A stretch of 64,000 nt of DNA, from contig JASSKH010000025.1 of assembly GCA_031763025.1 (NCBI GenBank), positions 4,650,001-4,714,000 of the forward strand, in the 5' to 3' direction. This DNA comes from Macrocystis pyrifera (lineage: Eukaryota; Sar; Phaeophyceae; Laminariales; Laminariaceae). This document shows positions 22,832 to 32,086 of the stretch, piece by piece (position 1 is the stretch's first letter; each line of letters opens with the position of its first letter). The notes under the pieces were generated by a model. That model searched no databases. It was not told the DNA's origin and was given only the letters and a program-made list of their open reading frames with translations. The translations under genes and the position numbers were made by a program.

Positions 22832-24028
22832 ATGATAGTGATTCCTGGGGAGAAGGATTATATGGGGTTCCATCCCCTGATCACAAGCACTTTTCGTATA
22901 AACAGAATACTTCCAGAACAGGTTCGCGAGGAGTCGGGTGGCTCTCAAGAGAGGATATCCCGCGCGTTATTCTGAAACGGAGATAGGGGAGTGATCGTTT
23001 TGCAGCGCTTGACTTTTCCAGAACGGGAAATTTCCGAATATACCGATAAATGGGTTTTTGTAAATATCTGGTCGAAAGCCTTAGGAAAATAAAATATAAC
23101 GTTCGACATTAGGACCCTTACCGTTCTTGAAGAGAAAACGAGCGCTGAAAAGCGATCGTACTCTCGTACGAACTCAATGATTTGTACGGCAGTTACTCAA
23201 ACAGGAGCACCCTACCCCTTGGTCGGTCTATGGCTTCGCCTGCCCTAGCCTGAAGAGCGGAGATGGGCCGGCCAGCATGATCACCTATAACATCTATTGT
23301 TGGGCCACTGCTACGGCCATTACTACTGCTGCTACTACTACGGCTGCAGCGGGTTTATAACAAGCGAGCATCTCAGACCGAAGCTTAACCCGCGCCGTGG
23401 CGAGCTCGTGCCGGCGTGGCGCGAGACGGCCGGTTTGGCTCTGTGTGCACGCCAACCTCCTGGCCCACAGCGAGATCCGGGGCCGAAACGCCCCAGGCCG
23501 ATGTGTCCGCGAGGCCTATATTTTTCAATTTAACAACGACCTATAGCAATCGGCCTGCCACAGTCTGCTATGGTATACATCTTACATTTACTCGTGTCAA
23601 CGTACCACTGTACCTGCTACTACTAGTGTTGATACTGTTGTATCAACCATGCCTACTACTGCTGCTGTGTTCCTCTTTTTGCTGGTGTTTGAGTATGTTT
23701 GTACACGATCGATGCTGATGCCGGCAGCAAAGCTCACACTGCTGGAGACAGTACCTTGGATATAAAAGCAACGACATCGGGCACGCACCCCTTACTGCTA
23801 CGGCCCTATCGACCTGCTGCGAGAATCGCACAACTTTGCTGCTAATGTAGCGGGTGCTTTCTAGCTGAGTGCTGGTATACCTGTGTCATCACCTCATCCC
23901 GACTGATTGACTTATCGCGTGATTTTCGTCTCAGTGAGGCGAACCCTGTGCTTGACGTGCATTGCTGTATTTTTCGTGCGAGCTCGGCACAAGCGATGTC
24001 TCTTGCACTCATTGCATGGCATCACACT
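22832..24028. other. No gene recognised
   Basis: Short frames only. 23290-23350 is rich in TACTACTGCTGC words. TATAAAAGC at 23761 is a TATA-like word without an associated coding frame. Confidence 0.4.
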
Positions 24029-24688
24029 CTACATATATGCGACCTGCGACACGCTAGTATATTTGACGTGGCGGTATGCCCCCTCGTGTTGCCCAATCTC
24101 GAAGACCCAGCACAATTGCACAACATAGCTATGCTCCCTTGTGTCCCGCACTTTCTGCTTATGCAACAGTATTTTATCAACTGTCTCAAAAGACAAGATG
24201 CATGGTAATTGTTTTGTATTATACCAGGTACGCAACTTTTCCCTGCTGAAAAACATATAGACGTAGTCGTGGTGCCCGTAACTATACCGACACCGTACGT
24301 CAAGTCCTAGAAATTCTCCAGGAGTGTGCGCTGTATATCGTATGACATGTGATGATGTTTGTTTTGCAAGTACACAAGTACCAGTAATTCCTTTGGTATC
24401 CAGCACGTTTGTCACTTGACTTGCCAGTCTCCTTTTACTTTCGATGCTACCTAGTGATACATGGGTTCCCATACCTGGCAGTACTGTACGTAGCGGTCTG
24501 AGCGTCGCGTGTGCCCGTTGCGATGCAGTGCAGTGCCGGCAAATGGTGTACCTGCCGTTTATTTTATTGTATTTAACTACCGCAGTCAGAGTACCGAAGA
24601 CACCCCTGCTATATTTCCCTCTTGTTGCGACCATGGCCACCTTTCTTTTCGATAATATGAGAGAATGCAAGGAAAACGTTTTACACAC
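24029..24688 (-). CDS. Hypothetical open frame, 219 residues
   Basis: An ATG-started open frame on the minus strand, long for this non-coding background. The predicted protein is basic and rich in Tyr, His, Arg and Thr, with no signal peptide, membrane segment or known motif that I can see. The plus strand also has open frames here, and GTACC words are frequent, so chance openness is a real possibility. It would be divergently placed relative to the EsV-1-7 gene, with a TATA-like word between them. Confidence 0.2.
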   Translation of the reverse strand: MCKTFSLHSLILSKRKVAMVATRGKYSRGVFGTLTAVVKYNKINGRYTICRHCTASQRAHATLRPLRTVLPGMGTHVSLGSIESKRRLASQVTNVLDTKGITGTCVLAKQTSSHVIRYTAHTPGEFLGLDVRCRYSYGHHDYVYMFFSREKLRTWYNTKQLPCILSFETVDKILLHKQKVRDTREHSYVVQLCWVFEIGQHEGAYRHVKYTSVSQVAYM

Positions 24689-24730
24689 TTAGTATGTATG
24701 GGGCGCCGTCTACAGGTACCCCAACCCTGC

Positions 24731-24738
24731 TATAAAAG
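24731..24738 (+). promoter_or_regulatory. Candidate TATA box for the EsV-1-7 gene
   Basis: TATAAAAG lies 380 bp before the start codon at 25118, on the same strand. The position fits a long 5' untranslated region; no transcription start can be seen. Confidence 0.3.
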
Positions 24739-25117
24739 TGACTCCACACTCCATGTTCAAGTATACTCCTAAATTGTGGGTTGTAGTCGGTTGTAAAAGG
24801 ATGGAGTTTTTTAGTCTATGCTGCTGCAGTTTGTCAGGTGCCAGACAGGACACTAACAATCCTCAACAAGTATGACAACAGCAGCCAACAGCATACAAAG
24901 TGGCCCGAATGTTCACGTCTGCAAGACCCTCATGCTCGTTGTCAATGCCGGTTTCGCGAAAAGACGGCAGGTGTGCTTACGCCAGCCCAACGATACACAG
25001 CCGTGTTCGCCTTCCCTTCCTGGGCTGCCGGGGACCTTTGCTTGAGGCGTTCAGCTGGAGGCGTTTCGCCGAGGCTGTTGGTCTGGAGGCATTTCGCCGC
25101 ACTAGCCGGTCGCGAAA

Positions 25118-27397
25118 ATGGGGCGCCTCTGTGAGAAATGCCGAATGCACGCGACCTTCCATTTCGAGGGCAAGCGGGCGGCATACTGCGAGGAACATGC
25201 TGAGGACGGCATGGTAAATGTCATAGGCAAGCGTTGCTCGCATGAATACTGCATGAAGCAACCGAGGTATAACTTCGAGGGAGGCAAGCGGCCAGCGTAC
25301 TGCAGGCAGCACGCTGAGGACAGCATGGTGCATGTAACCAGGAAGCGGTGTTTATACAATTCCTGCAGCAAAGAACCGACTTTCAATTTTGAGGGCAGCA
25401 CATCGCCGGCGTACTGCAAGCAACATGCTGAAGTCGGCATGGTAAACGTCAAAAGCAAGCGTTGCTCATACGAATCCTGCCGAAAGCATCCAAGCTACAA
25501 TTTTGAGGGCAAAGCACCGCCGGCGTACTGCAAGCAACATGCTGAGGACGGCATGGTAGACGTAAGAATCAAGCGATGCTCAGATGGATCATGTATGATG
25601 CTGCCCAGGTATAACTTCGAGGGGATCCGGCCGGCGGCGTACTGCAAGCAGCACGCTGAGGACGGCATGGTGGATACCAGCCGCGATCAGTGTTTATACG
25701 ACTCCTGCACCAAGAGACCGAGCTATAACTTCAAGGACAGCAAGCCAGCGGCGTACTGCAAGCAACATGCTGCGGACGGCATGGTAAACATCAAAAGCAA
25801 ACGTTCCTTACATGAATCCTTTAAGAACCATGCTAACGACGGCATAGTGGACGTCAGCCGCGAGCGGTGTTTATACAACTCGTGCACCAAGAAGCCGACC
25901 TATAGCTTCGGAGGAAGCGAGCCACCGGCGTACTGTAAGCAGCATGCTGAGGACGGCATGGTGCACGCCAGCACCAAGCGTTGCTCACATGAATCCTGCA
26001 TGAAGCCACCGAGGTATGACTTCGAGGGAAGCAAGCTGGCGGTGTACTGCATGCAGCATGCTAAGGATGGCATGGTGGACGTCACCAGCGAGCGGTGTTT
26101 GTACGACTCTTGCCTCAAGTGGTCGACCTTCAATTTCGAGGGCAAGCCGGCGACGTACTGCAAGCAACATGCTGAAGTCGGCATGGTAAACGTCAAAAGC
26201 AAGCGTTGCTCATACGAATCCTGCCGAAAGCAACCAAGCTACAATTTTGAGGGCAAGCCGCCGGCGTACTGCAAGCAACATGCTGAAGTCGGCATGGTAA
26301 ACGTCAAAAGCAAGCGTTGCTCATACGAATCCTGCCGAAAGCAACCAAGCTACAATTTTGAGGGAAAGCCAGCGGCGTCCTGCAAGCAACATGCTGAGGA
26401 CGGCATGGTAGACGTAAAAAACAAGCGTTGCTCACACGAAAGCTGCAACATGCAACCGATTTTCAATTTTGAGGGCAGCACATCGCCGGCGTACTGCAAG
26501 CAACATGCTGAGGAGGGCATGGTAGACGTCAGAAGCAAGCGTTGCTCGCATGAAGCCTGTATGAAGCCACCGAGGTACAATTTCGAGGGGATAAGACCGG
26601 CAGTGTACTGCATGCAACATGCTGAGAGCGGTATGGTGTACGTCAGCCGCGGGCGGTGTTTGTACGATTCCTGCACCAAGGGGCCGACCTTCAATTTCGA
26701 GGGCAAGCCGGCGGCGTACTGCAGGAAACATGCGGCAGACGGCATGGTAGACGTCAAAAGCAAGCGTTGCTCATATCAATACTGCCAAAAGCAGCGTGCC
26801 GTCAATTATGAGGGCAGCACATCGCCGGCGTACTGCAAGCAACATGCTGAGGACGGCATGGTAAACGTCAAAAGCAAGCGTTGCTCAAAGGAATCTTGTA
26901 TGATAACACCGAGGTATAATTTCATGAATATCAGGTCGCCGGCGTACTGCAAGCTACACGCTGAGGACGGCATGGTGAACGTCAGAAGCAAGCGTTGCTC
27001 ACATGAATCCTGTACGATGATATCCAGGTTTAAGTTCGAGGGCAGGCCGGCGACATGCTGCAAGCAACATGCTGAGGACGACATGGTGGACATGGGCGGC
27101 AACCGGTGTTTATTCGGCTCCTGCCTGAAGAGGCCGAGCTTCAATTCGGCGGATTTTGAGCCAGCGCTGTACTGCAAGCAGCATGCTGGGACCGGCATGG
27201 TGGACATCTCTACGAAGCGGGTATCACATGCCTCACGCACGGTTGTTGAGGCTGCTCGGCGCGTACCAACTGATGGTGTGCCCACCGTACATGTCGAAGT
27301 CAAGAGGGAGGTCTCCGACGGTCCGGTGACGGGCTTAAGCGTCGAAGCACTGCTTGGGCGGTCGGGCATCTTGAAGCGGCCGAGGTGGGAAGTATGA
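25118..27397 (+). CDS. EsV-1-7 repeat protein, 19 tandem Cys-rich repeats
   Basis: A single-exon frame of 759 residues. From residue 5 to about 701 it consists of 19 tandem units of 39-40 residues with the pattern C-X4-C-X16-C-X2-H-X12 (X15 in several units). This is the EsV-1-7 motif, first named from the Ectocarpus virus EsV-1 and present in the brown algal developmental regulator IMMEDIATE UPRIGHT. Three Cys and one His per unit suggest metal binding; the biochemical role of the family is unknown. Unit 1 is short (C-X2-C). Unit 7 has lost its Cys residues and about 16 residues. Units fall into recurring types (CSHESC, CLYDSC, CSYESC), and units 10-12 are nearly identical in DNA, so the array grows by duplication. 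A 58-residue tail without repeats ends with a basic KRPRWEV. The ATG at 25118 is chosen because it directly precedes unit 1. Confidence in the family is high; the function in this organism is unknown. Confidence 0.93.
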   Translation: MGRLCEKCRMHATFHFEGKRAAYCEEHAEDGMVNVIGKRCSHEYCMKQPRYNFEGGKRPAYCRQHAEDSMVHVTRKRCLYNSCSKEPTFNFEGSTSPAYCKQHAEVGMVNVKSKRCSYESCRKHPSYNFEGKAPPAYCKQHAEDGMVDVRIKRCSDGSCMMLPRYNFEGIRPAAYCKQHAEDGMVDTSRDQCLYDSCTKRPSYNFKDSKPAAYCKQHAADGMVNIKSKRSLHESFKNHANDGIVDVSRERCLYNSCTKKPTYSFGGSEPPAYCKQHAEDGMVHASTKRCSHESCMKPPRYDFEGSKLAVYCMQHAKDGMVDVTSERCLYDSCLKWSTFNFEGKPATYCKQHAEVGMVNVKSKRCSYESCRKQPSYNFEGKPPAYCKQHAEVGMVNVKSKRCSYESCRKQPSYNFEGKPAASCKQHAEDGMVDVKNKRCSHESCNMQPIFNFEGSTSPAYCKQHAEEGMVDVRSKRCSHEACMKPPRYNFEGIRPAVYCMQHAESGMVYVSRGRCLYDSCTKGPTFNFEGKPAAYCRKHAADGMVDVKSKRCSYQYCQKQRAVNYEGSTSPAYCKQHAEDGMVNVKSKRCSKESCMITPRYNFMNIRSPAYCKLHAEDGMVNVRSKRCSHESCTMISRFKFEGRPATCCKQHAEDDMVDMGGNRCLFGSCLKRPSFNSADFEPALYCKQHAGTGMVDISTKRVSHASRTVVEAARRVPTDGVPTVHVEVKREVSDGPVTGLSVEALLGRSGILKRPRWEV

Positions 27398-29299
27398 GAG
27401 AAGCAGCCTATCGTCTGCCTCACCCACGCCGCCTTCGAGGAGGGGCACGTCGTACACCCTCTGCTGTGCACAGGGCTTGAAGCACAGAAAGTTGTGGTTA
27501 CTCACATGGGATCCGACTCAACAACGACCGCGGTGGCGGCGGAACGGCCGCTAAACGGACCCGTCACTCGCTCAAATCCCAGGCCGCTATCTCCGTGAGG
27601 AAGAATCACCCCAGTGGGCCACGCATCAAGAAGCTAAGATGGAGCTCAGCACTGATTCCAAGGTGTCCAAAGGGTCAAGGTTAAAGAGCTTGAAGGTCGA
27701 AGGCCCGGAATCGTCGACGGCGAGGTACCCGCGCACCCGGGCATTTCCAGAATAGCAATAGTCTGAGGTATAAGAACCACTCGACGACGAGTCCGAAATC
27801 CAAGTTGCAGTGTTACGCGTTGGCGCTCAGAGGCTGGGAGGGCGGGAAGAGTTTGACGTTGGCGCTGACTGGTGTAGATATTATGACGGATTGAGGGTGA
27901 TGTGTAATCGGGGCGGGGTCAGGGGTCGCAACCCATGTCACCGTCGTGGTCATAACCCGGGTCCTGGCACCGGTTACGCCCGTCAGAGCATCCTCGAAAC
28001 GGTTAGCGTCGTTATTAACAACATTAGCCATGATCGGGGGGGCATTGAGGGGCTTCGGTGAAATATTTTGTTGTACGGTGAAGTCCATGAGTAGCTGGCT
28101 CCGGCGTCAAAGTGTCGGAGGCTGCGAATGAGGCACATACTAGCGCTGGTCGAAAACGGGGAAACGGTTGACTGCCATACGGACAGAAATTTCAGGAAGT
28201 GTCGCGGTCAGTGGGGAAAGAAACTTAGAGCCAACGAAGCAGAAAGACGGCATGCGTACGCGGTGAATGGGGGGTACCCCTTCAGGACGTATGGTGTGTT
28301 GTGCCTGGAGGACCGACCGGGTTGAAAGTCGGGGGCGGTTGATATCTAGGTACAGCCGTAAGTTGGAGCAGCGTTTCCAGTGGATAACCTACAATCAGTG
28401 CTTCCGATTTGGTTTATTACCGTTCAATTAGGTTATGCGCGGGGTCGTTTAGACAGCGTACTGTTTTGTAAGAGTCGTTTTTCGTCGATATTATTTTATC
28501 ACACCCGCCCGCCCGCGTACGTCAGTTTCAAAACTTCGATCAGTCATAGAGCTCTAGAAAGAAGAAAACCCAGGTAAACCTGATATTCGGATACATTTTT
28601 AATGTTGGTACACGCTTAGCATGCTGCAGCACAGGCTGGCCCTGGGAAACGTGAAGTACTGTATCTGGTATGCGTGCTGCTGAACATGCCGCTTGCGGGT
28701 CAGAAACGCTTGACTGAACTATGGACTTGTTAGTATGAAGTTCATACTTGTACTCGTGCTCGGTGATGAGAGGAAGTACACAAGCAGCTGCAAGATGGAA
28801 AATATAAAAATACAACTATAATTACGATTTTTGAGGTCGTTGTCACTTGCTAGCTCTTGGCAGACAGACCGACTGATAGACAGCTCTTCGCAAACAGCCC
28901 TTCTTCTTTGAAACAGCCGAACAGCCAAACAACCTTTCTTTCTTCTTTCTTCTTCCGCATACTGCCAACCAATAGACAGCTCTTCGCACGGCGCCTAAAA
29001 GAGGCGTCTCGCCTTCGACGAACGGTATAGATAGGTGCAGCTGTCGGTGGCCAAGCTGCTGCTGTCGGTGGCGAACCTGCTGGTGCTGCAACCCCCGCCC
29101 CTTCTTCTCCACGCCCCCTAAGCTCACCTCGCCCTCGTCGAGAGGCGCGTGGTCCTCGCCCTCTGGCAAGAGAGCGGCAACGACAAAGACCGACCTGGTG
29201 CCGGCTGTTGTTTGCGACCAGTGCACGCACCAACACTTGGTCAAGAACTCCGCGCCTGGTGGCAAAAACGTGGCCTTCGCCACCTGCAAGGATCGTTTT
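27398..29299. other. No gene recognised downstream of the EsV-1-7 gene
   Basis: A few frames of 60-90 codons exist. The minus-strand frame at 27813-28088 has natural-looking composition (MANVVNNDANRFEDALTGV) and could be an exon, but no family is recognisable. 28840-29000 is rich in CTTCTTTC runs. Confidence 0.35.
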
Positions 29300-29611
29300 C
29301 GGCTGCCGCTGCTGCTGCTGCTGCTGCTGCTGCCGCTGCTGCTGCTGCTGCTGTCAGCGCCACGCCATGAGTGCTGCTGCTGTGCACCTGCTTCTCCTGT
29401 GCACTCGCTGCTGCTGTAGTGTTGCTGCGTTGTTGCCGTGATGTGCACCTGCTGCTCCTGTGCACTTGCTGCTGCTATATGTAGTGCTGCTGCGTTGTTG
29501 CCGTGCATCATGCTGGAAGCGTACATATTTTCGGGTCGTCAATTCCGTAGGTTTTGCGATGGCGGCATACCAGGGTACATGCTTTTTTTCTTCCTTATTT
29601 TCATATCGTTG

Positions 29612-29646
<35 letters not shown>

Positions 29647-30370
29647 ACGCTGCTGCTGCCAACGCTGCGGCGATTCGTTGTTCTGCTGCTGCTAATGCTG
29701 TAGCTGCTTCTGCTGCTGCTGCTGCTAATGCTGCCGCAATATCCACTGAATGTTCGTATGTACTCGGATTACTGTTTTCTTGGTCGTTTTTGTACCCAAA
29801 TGGTTCCTTTTGATACGTGAAATATTTTGGTCGTTTTGCTCCTGCATTTTGCGTACGTACTGCAATTTCTCGTTTTTGGCTTGGTTATTTTCATATATAT
29901 CGTTGCTATGCTGCTGCTGTGGTGCTGCTGCGTTGTTGCCGTACATCATGCTGCACTTGTGTTTGTACATATTTCGGTATCGTCAATGAAATTCCGTAGG
30001 TTTTGCGATTGCGGCATGCCAGGGTACATACTTTTTTTCTTCCTTATTTTCATATCGTGGCTATGCTGCTGCTGCCAACGCGGATTATTGTTTTTATTGG
30101 TCGTTTTTGTACCCAAATGGTTTTTTGTATACGTAAAAAAAATATTTTGGTCGTTTTGCTCCTGCATTTTGCGTACGTACTATTTTTTCTCGTATTTCGT
30201 ATTGTTGCTATGCTGCTGCTGCTGCGTTGTTGCCGTACAGCATGCGGAGGTGGGTCTATAGTGAGGTACCAAAAATACTTTTCGGACGGCCTCGGGGTAC
30301 ACACTTTTTTTCTCCCTTCTTTTCATATCGTTGCTATGCTGCTGCTGCCAACGCTGTGGCGATCCGTTGC

Positions 30371-30412
<42 letters not shown>

Positions 30413-30770
30413 GCTTTTAGTGCTGCCGCAATTTCACTGAATGTTTGTATGTACTCGGACAATTGTGTTTCCTGGTCGTTTTGTGGCGCTGCTGCGTTGT
30501 TGCCGTACATCATGCTGGACATGATTTGTGTGTCTATTACACTTAAACTTGTGCGTGTGTACATATTTCTGTATCGTCAATGATTTTTTTTGTGGTGCTG
30601 CTGCGTTGTTGCCGTACATCATGCTGCACGTGATTTGTGTGTGTACTGTACTACACTTGTGTGTGTACATATTTCTGTATCGTCAAGGAAATTACGTACT
30701 TGCTGGTTTCTGCTGCTGCTGCTGCTGCCGTCGTATAGCAAGCGATTACGTACTGCTGTTGTGCCGCTGT
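29300..30770. repeat. Mosaic of CTG trinucleotide tracts and duplicated blocks
   Basis: At least seven CTG/GCT tracts (29302-29352, 29615-29660, 29686-29735, 29905-29930, 30062-30075, 30368-30412, 30712-30730) alternate with blocks that recur out of order. These include CCGTACATCATGCTG (29940, 30501, 30614), ATTTTCATATCGT.GCTATG (29598, 30048, 30318) and TTGGTCGTTTTTGTACCCAA (29780, 30098). The arrangement implies repeated slippage plus segmental duplication. Open frames here are poly-Leu, poly-Ala or poly-Cys artefacts. Confidence 0.8.
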
Positions 30771-30860
30771 AGAATAGTACAAATAATAAACTCTCCCCCC
30801 CCCCCCCCCTTCCCCCTCCCCCGCCATTCCCTGCACGCCACTCCCGCCCCGCGCACCCGA

Positions 30861-31303
30861 TATGTTTACTTCGACCAGGTCCGTGGCAAGTGCTACAACT
30901 GCCGCCTGACGGACTCCACCATCAAAGACGGAGACATCATCAAGCGCAAAAAATACTCCCTTCCATTTCGCCTGCTCCAGGGCTTTGCGGAATTCCGAAG
31001 CAGTACGCCAAGCAGATTGTCGCCATCCAGGACGAACGAAAGGAAACAAATTGTTTCCCACATTTCCCAAAATCACGATTATTTCTTCCCTACACATATC
31101 CAACGGGTTCAACAGCGAACAGATCCACATTCTGGGCCTCCCGCCTCGTTACTACAGCATCCTGGAAGACTATTTACATATCATGTCTCATCCAAACTCC
31201 TATGCTGGCTACATCGAAATCGCGGCCGCCCAGCAACTATACAACATTTCCATAACCGTTGTCGTTGCCGGCACTGCTGCTTTCTCTCCTGTCCCAAACC
31301 TTC
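30861..31303 (+). pseudogene. OTU-like cysteine protease remnant, split by the Ty3 element
   Basis: The frame through 30985-31303 contains YYSILEDYLHIMSHPNSYAG directly followed by YIEIAAAQQLYNISITVV. This matches the part of OTU (ovarian tumour) cysteine proteases where a Tyr-Gly/Trp-Gly-Gly turn precedes E(I/L).A.A..L.N..I.V. An upstream piece in another frame (RKQIVSHISQNHDYFFPTH) fits the preceding OTU helix, so a frameshift or splice site lies near 31085. The catalytic DG.C box and final His are not found. The Ty3 element entered after 31303, and the same frame continues beyond it at 43003. The minus strand is also open here and could be the true coding strand. Confidence 0.35.
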
Positions 31304-31749
31304 TGTTACGGTTCAGGACCGTTTCAGGAGTTACGACGGCATGCATTTTTGTATCGGTAGGGGCCGCGTCATTTACGGCCCCCCCCCAATTTGTGGATGG
31401 TTTCCCTTTCGGACCAATCCATCTTGCCACTTGTGGTCTTTGCTCTCGACCTGTGGTATAAAGCAATCAGTTTACCATCTACATACCTGGGAGACCTTCT
31501 CCCTAGCGTCAGAAGCACGCTATACCCCTCTGGGACACGTGCGAGCCCACGTCTCGACTCGGTTGGATCGTGGCCAGACTTGAGGTTGGTCTTACTATTT
31601 GTATATTTTAGGCATGTGTTGTAATCCTGTTCTATCCTGTATCTGAAGCGGACTGTCGACGGCTGATTTCTTAAAATAGGCTCATGCCCGTGCTGCTTGC
31701 CTCATCCTGACCCAAGACCTCATGACCTATACGCTCCCGATCCATATCA
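31304..31749 (+). repeat. 5' LTR of the Ty3 element
   Basis: Starts TGTTACGG and ends ATATCA, so TG...CA. A TATA box (TATAAA, 31457-31462) lies about a third of the way in, suggesting transcription from about 31485-31490. A C9 run lies at 31380-31388. Confidence 0.95.
31457..31462 (+). promoter_or_regulatory. LTR TATA box
   Basis: GGTATAAAGC is the only good TATA word in the LTR. The identical copy in the 3' LTR is at 42706-42711. Confidence 0.6.
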
Positions 31750-31777
31750 TGGTGTCCAATCCGAGAATCGAACTCGG
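31750..31777 (+). other. Primer-binding site 1, extended over a whole tRNA T arm
   Basis: The site begins TGGTGTCCAATCCGAGA directly after the LTR and continues AATCGAACTCGG without a break. Its complement is a perfect tRNA 3' end: T stem CCGAG, loop TTCGATT, stem CTCGG, seven acceptor bases, a discriminator A and CCA. Normal sites cover only about 18 nt, up to the methylated A58 of the tRNA. This one covers 28 nt. Confidence 0.85.
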
Positions 31778-32069
31778 GTTTACAGAACTGGGAGACCTAC
31801 TCCCTAAGACCGGAAACCCTTCCCGTCCTTCGGGGGTACGTGAAGCGCACCTCTCGACTCGGTTGAGTCTTCAACAAACGTGAGATTGGTAGGATTATGG
31901 ACCTAGTTGGTTGTGCATCGTGCCGGAATGGTGCGGTCCTCTGTTCAATCCTATACATACTGTAAACGGTAACCATTCCGGGTAGTGCCTCAGGGATAAT
32001 CCCTGAATAGGTCGCATCACATAATCCTGACCCTAAATCCCGTGGCTTGTAGACTCACGAACCGCATCA
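31778..32069 (+). repeat. 5'-truncated, diverged second LTR inside the leader
   Basis: Colinear with the LTR from about position 160 of the LTR onward: CTGGGAGACCT.CTCCCTA, CTCTCGACTCGGTTG, a TCCTAT or CCTGTTCTATCCTGTA block and a TCATCCTGACCC or ATAATCCTGACCC block are in the same order. It ends GCATCA, directly followed by a second primer-binding site, exactly as the true LTR ends ATATCA followed by the first. It is much more diverged than the outer LTRs, so it is an old, inherited part of this lineage. Confidence 0.75.
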
Positions 32070-32086
32070 TGGTGTCCAATCCGAGA
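32070..32086 (+). other. Primer-binding site 2, conventional length
   Basis: TGGTGTCCAATCCGAGA, 17 nt, complementary to the same tRNA 3' end as site 1. The match stops near the T-loop position where reverse transcription normally ends. Confidence 0.8.

Noticed and set aside
25900..27471. Long minus-strand frames opposite the EsV-1-7 gene (up to 221 codons)
   Set aside because: They are shadows of the repeated coding strand; the plus frame has the exact Cys/His spacing.
29149..30440. Multiple frames with poly-Leu, poly-Ala and poly-Cys
   Set aside because: They are translations of CTG tracts in different frames.
30651..31130. 159-codon minus frame opposite the OTU-like stretch
   Set aside because: Its C-terminal half is CTG-tract and poly-G/C translation. 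The plus strand has a better match to a known domain, though I keep the doubt in the entry.
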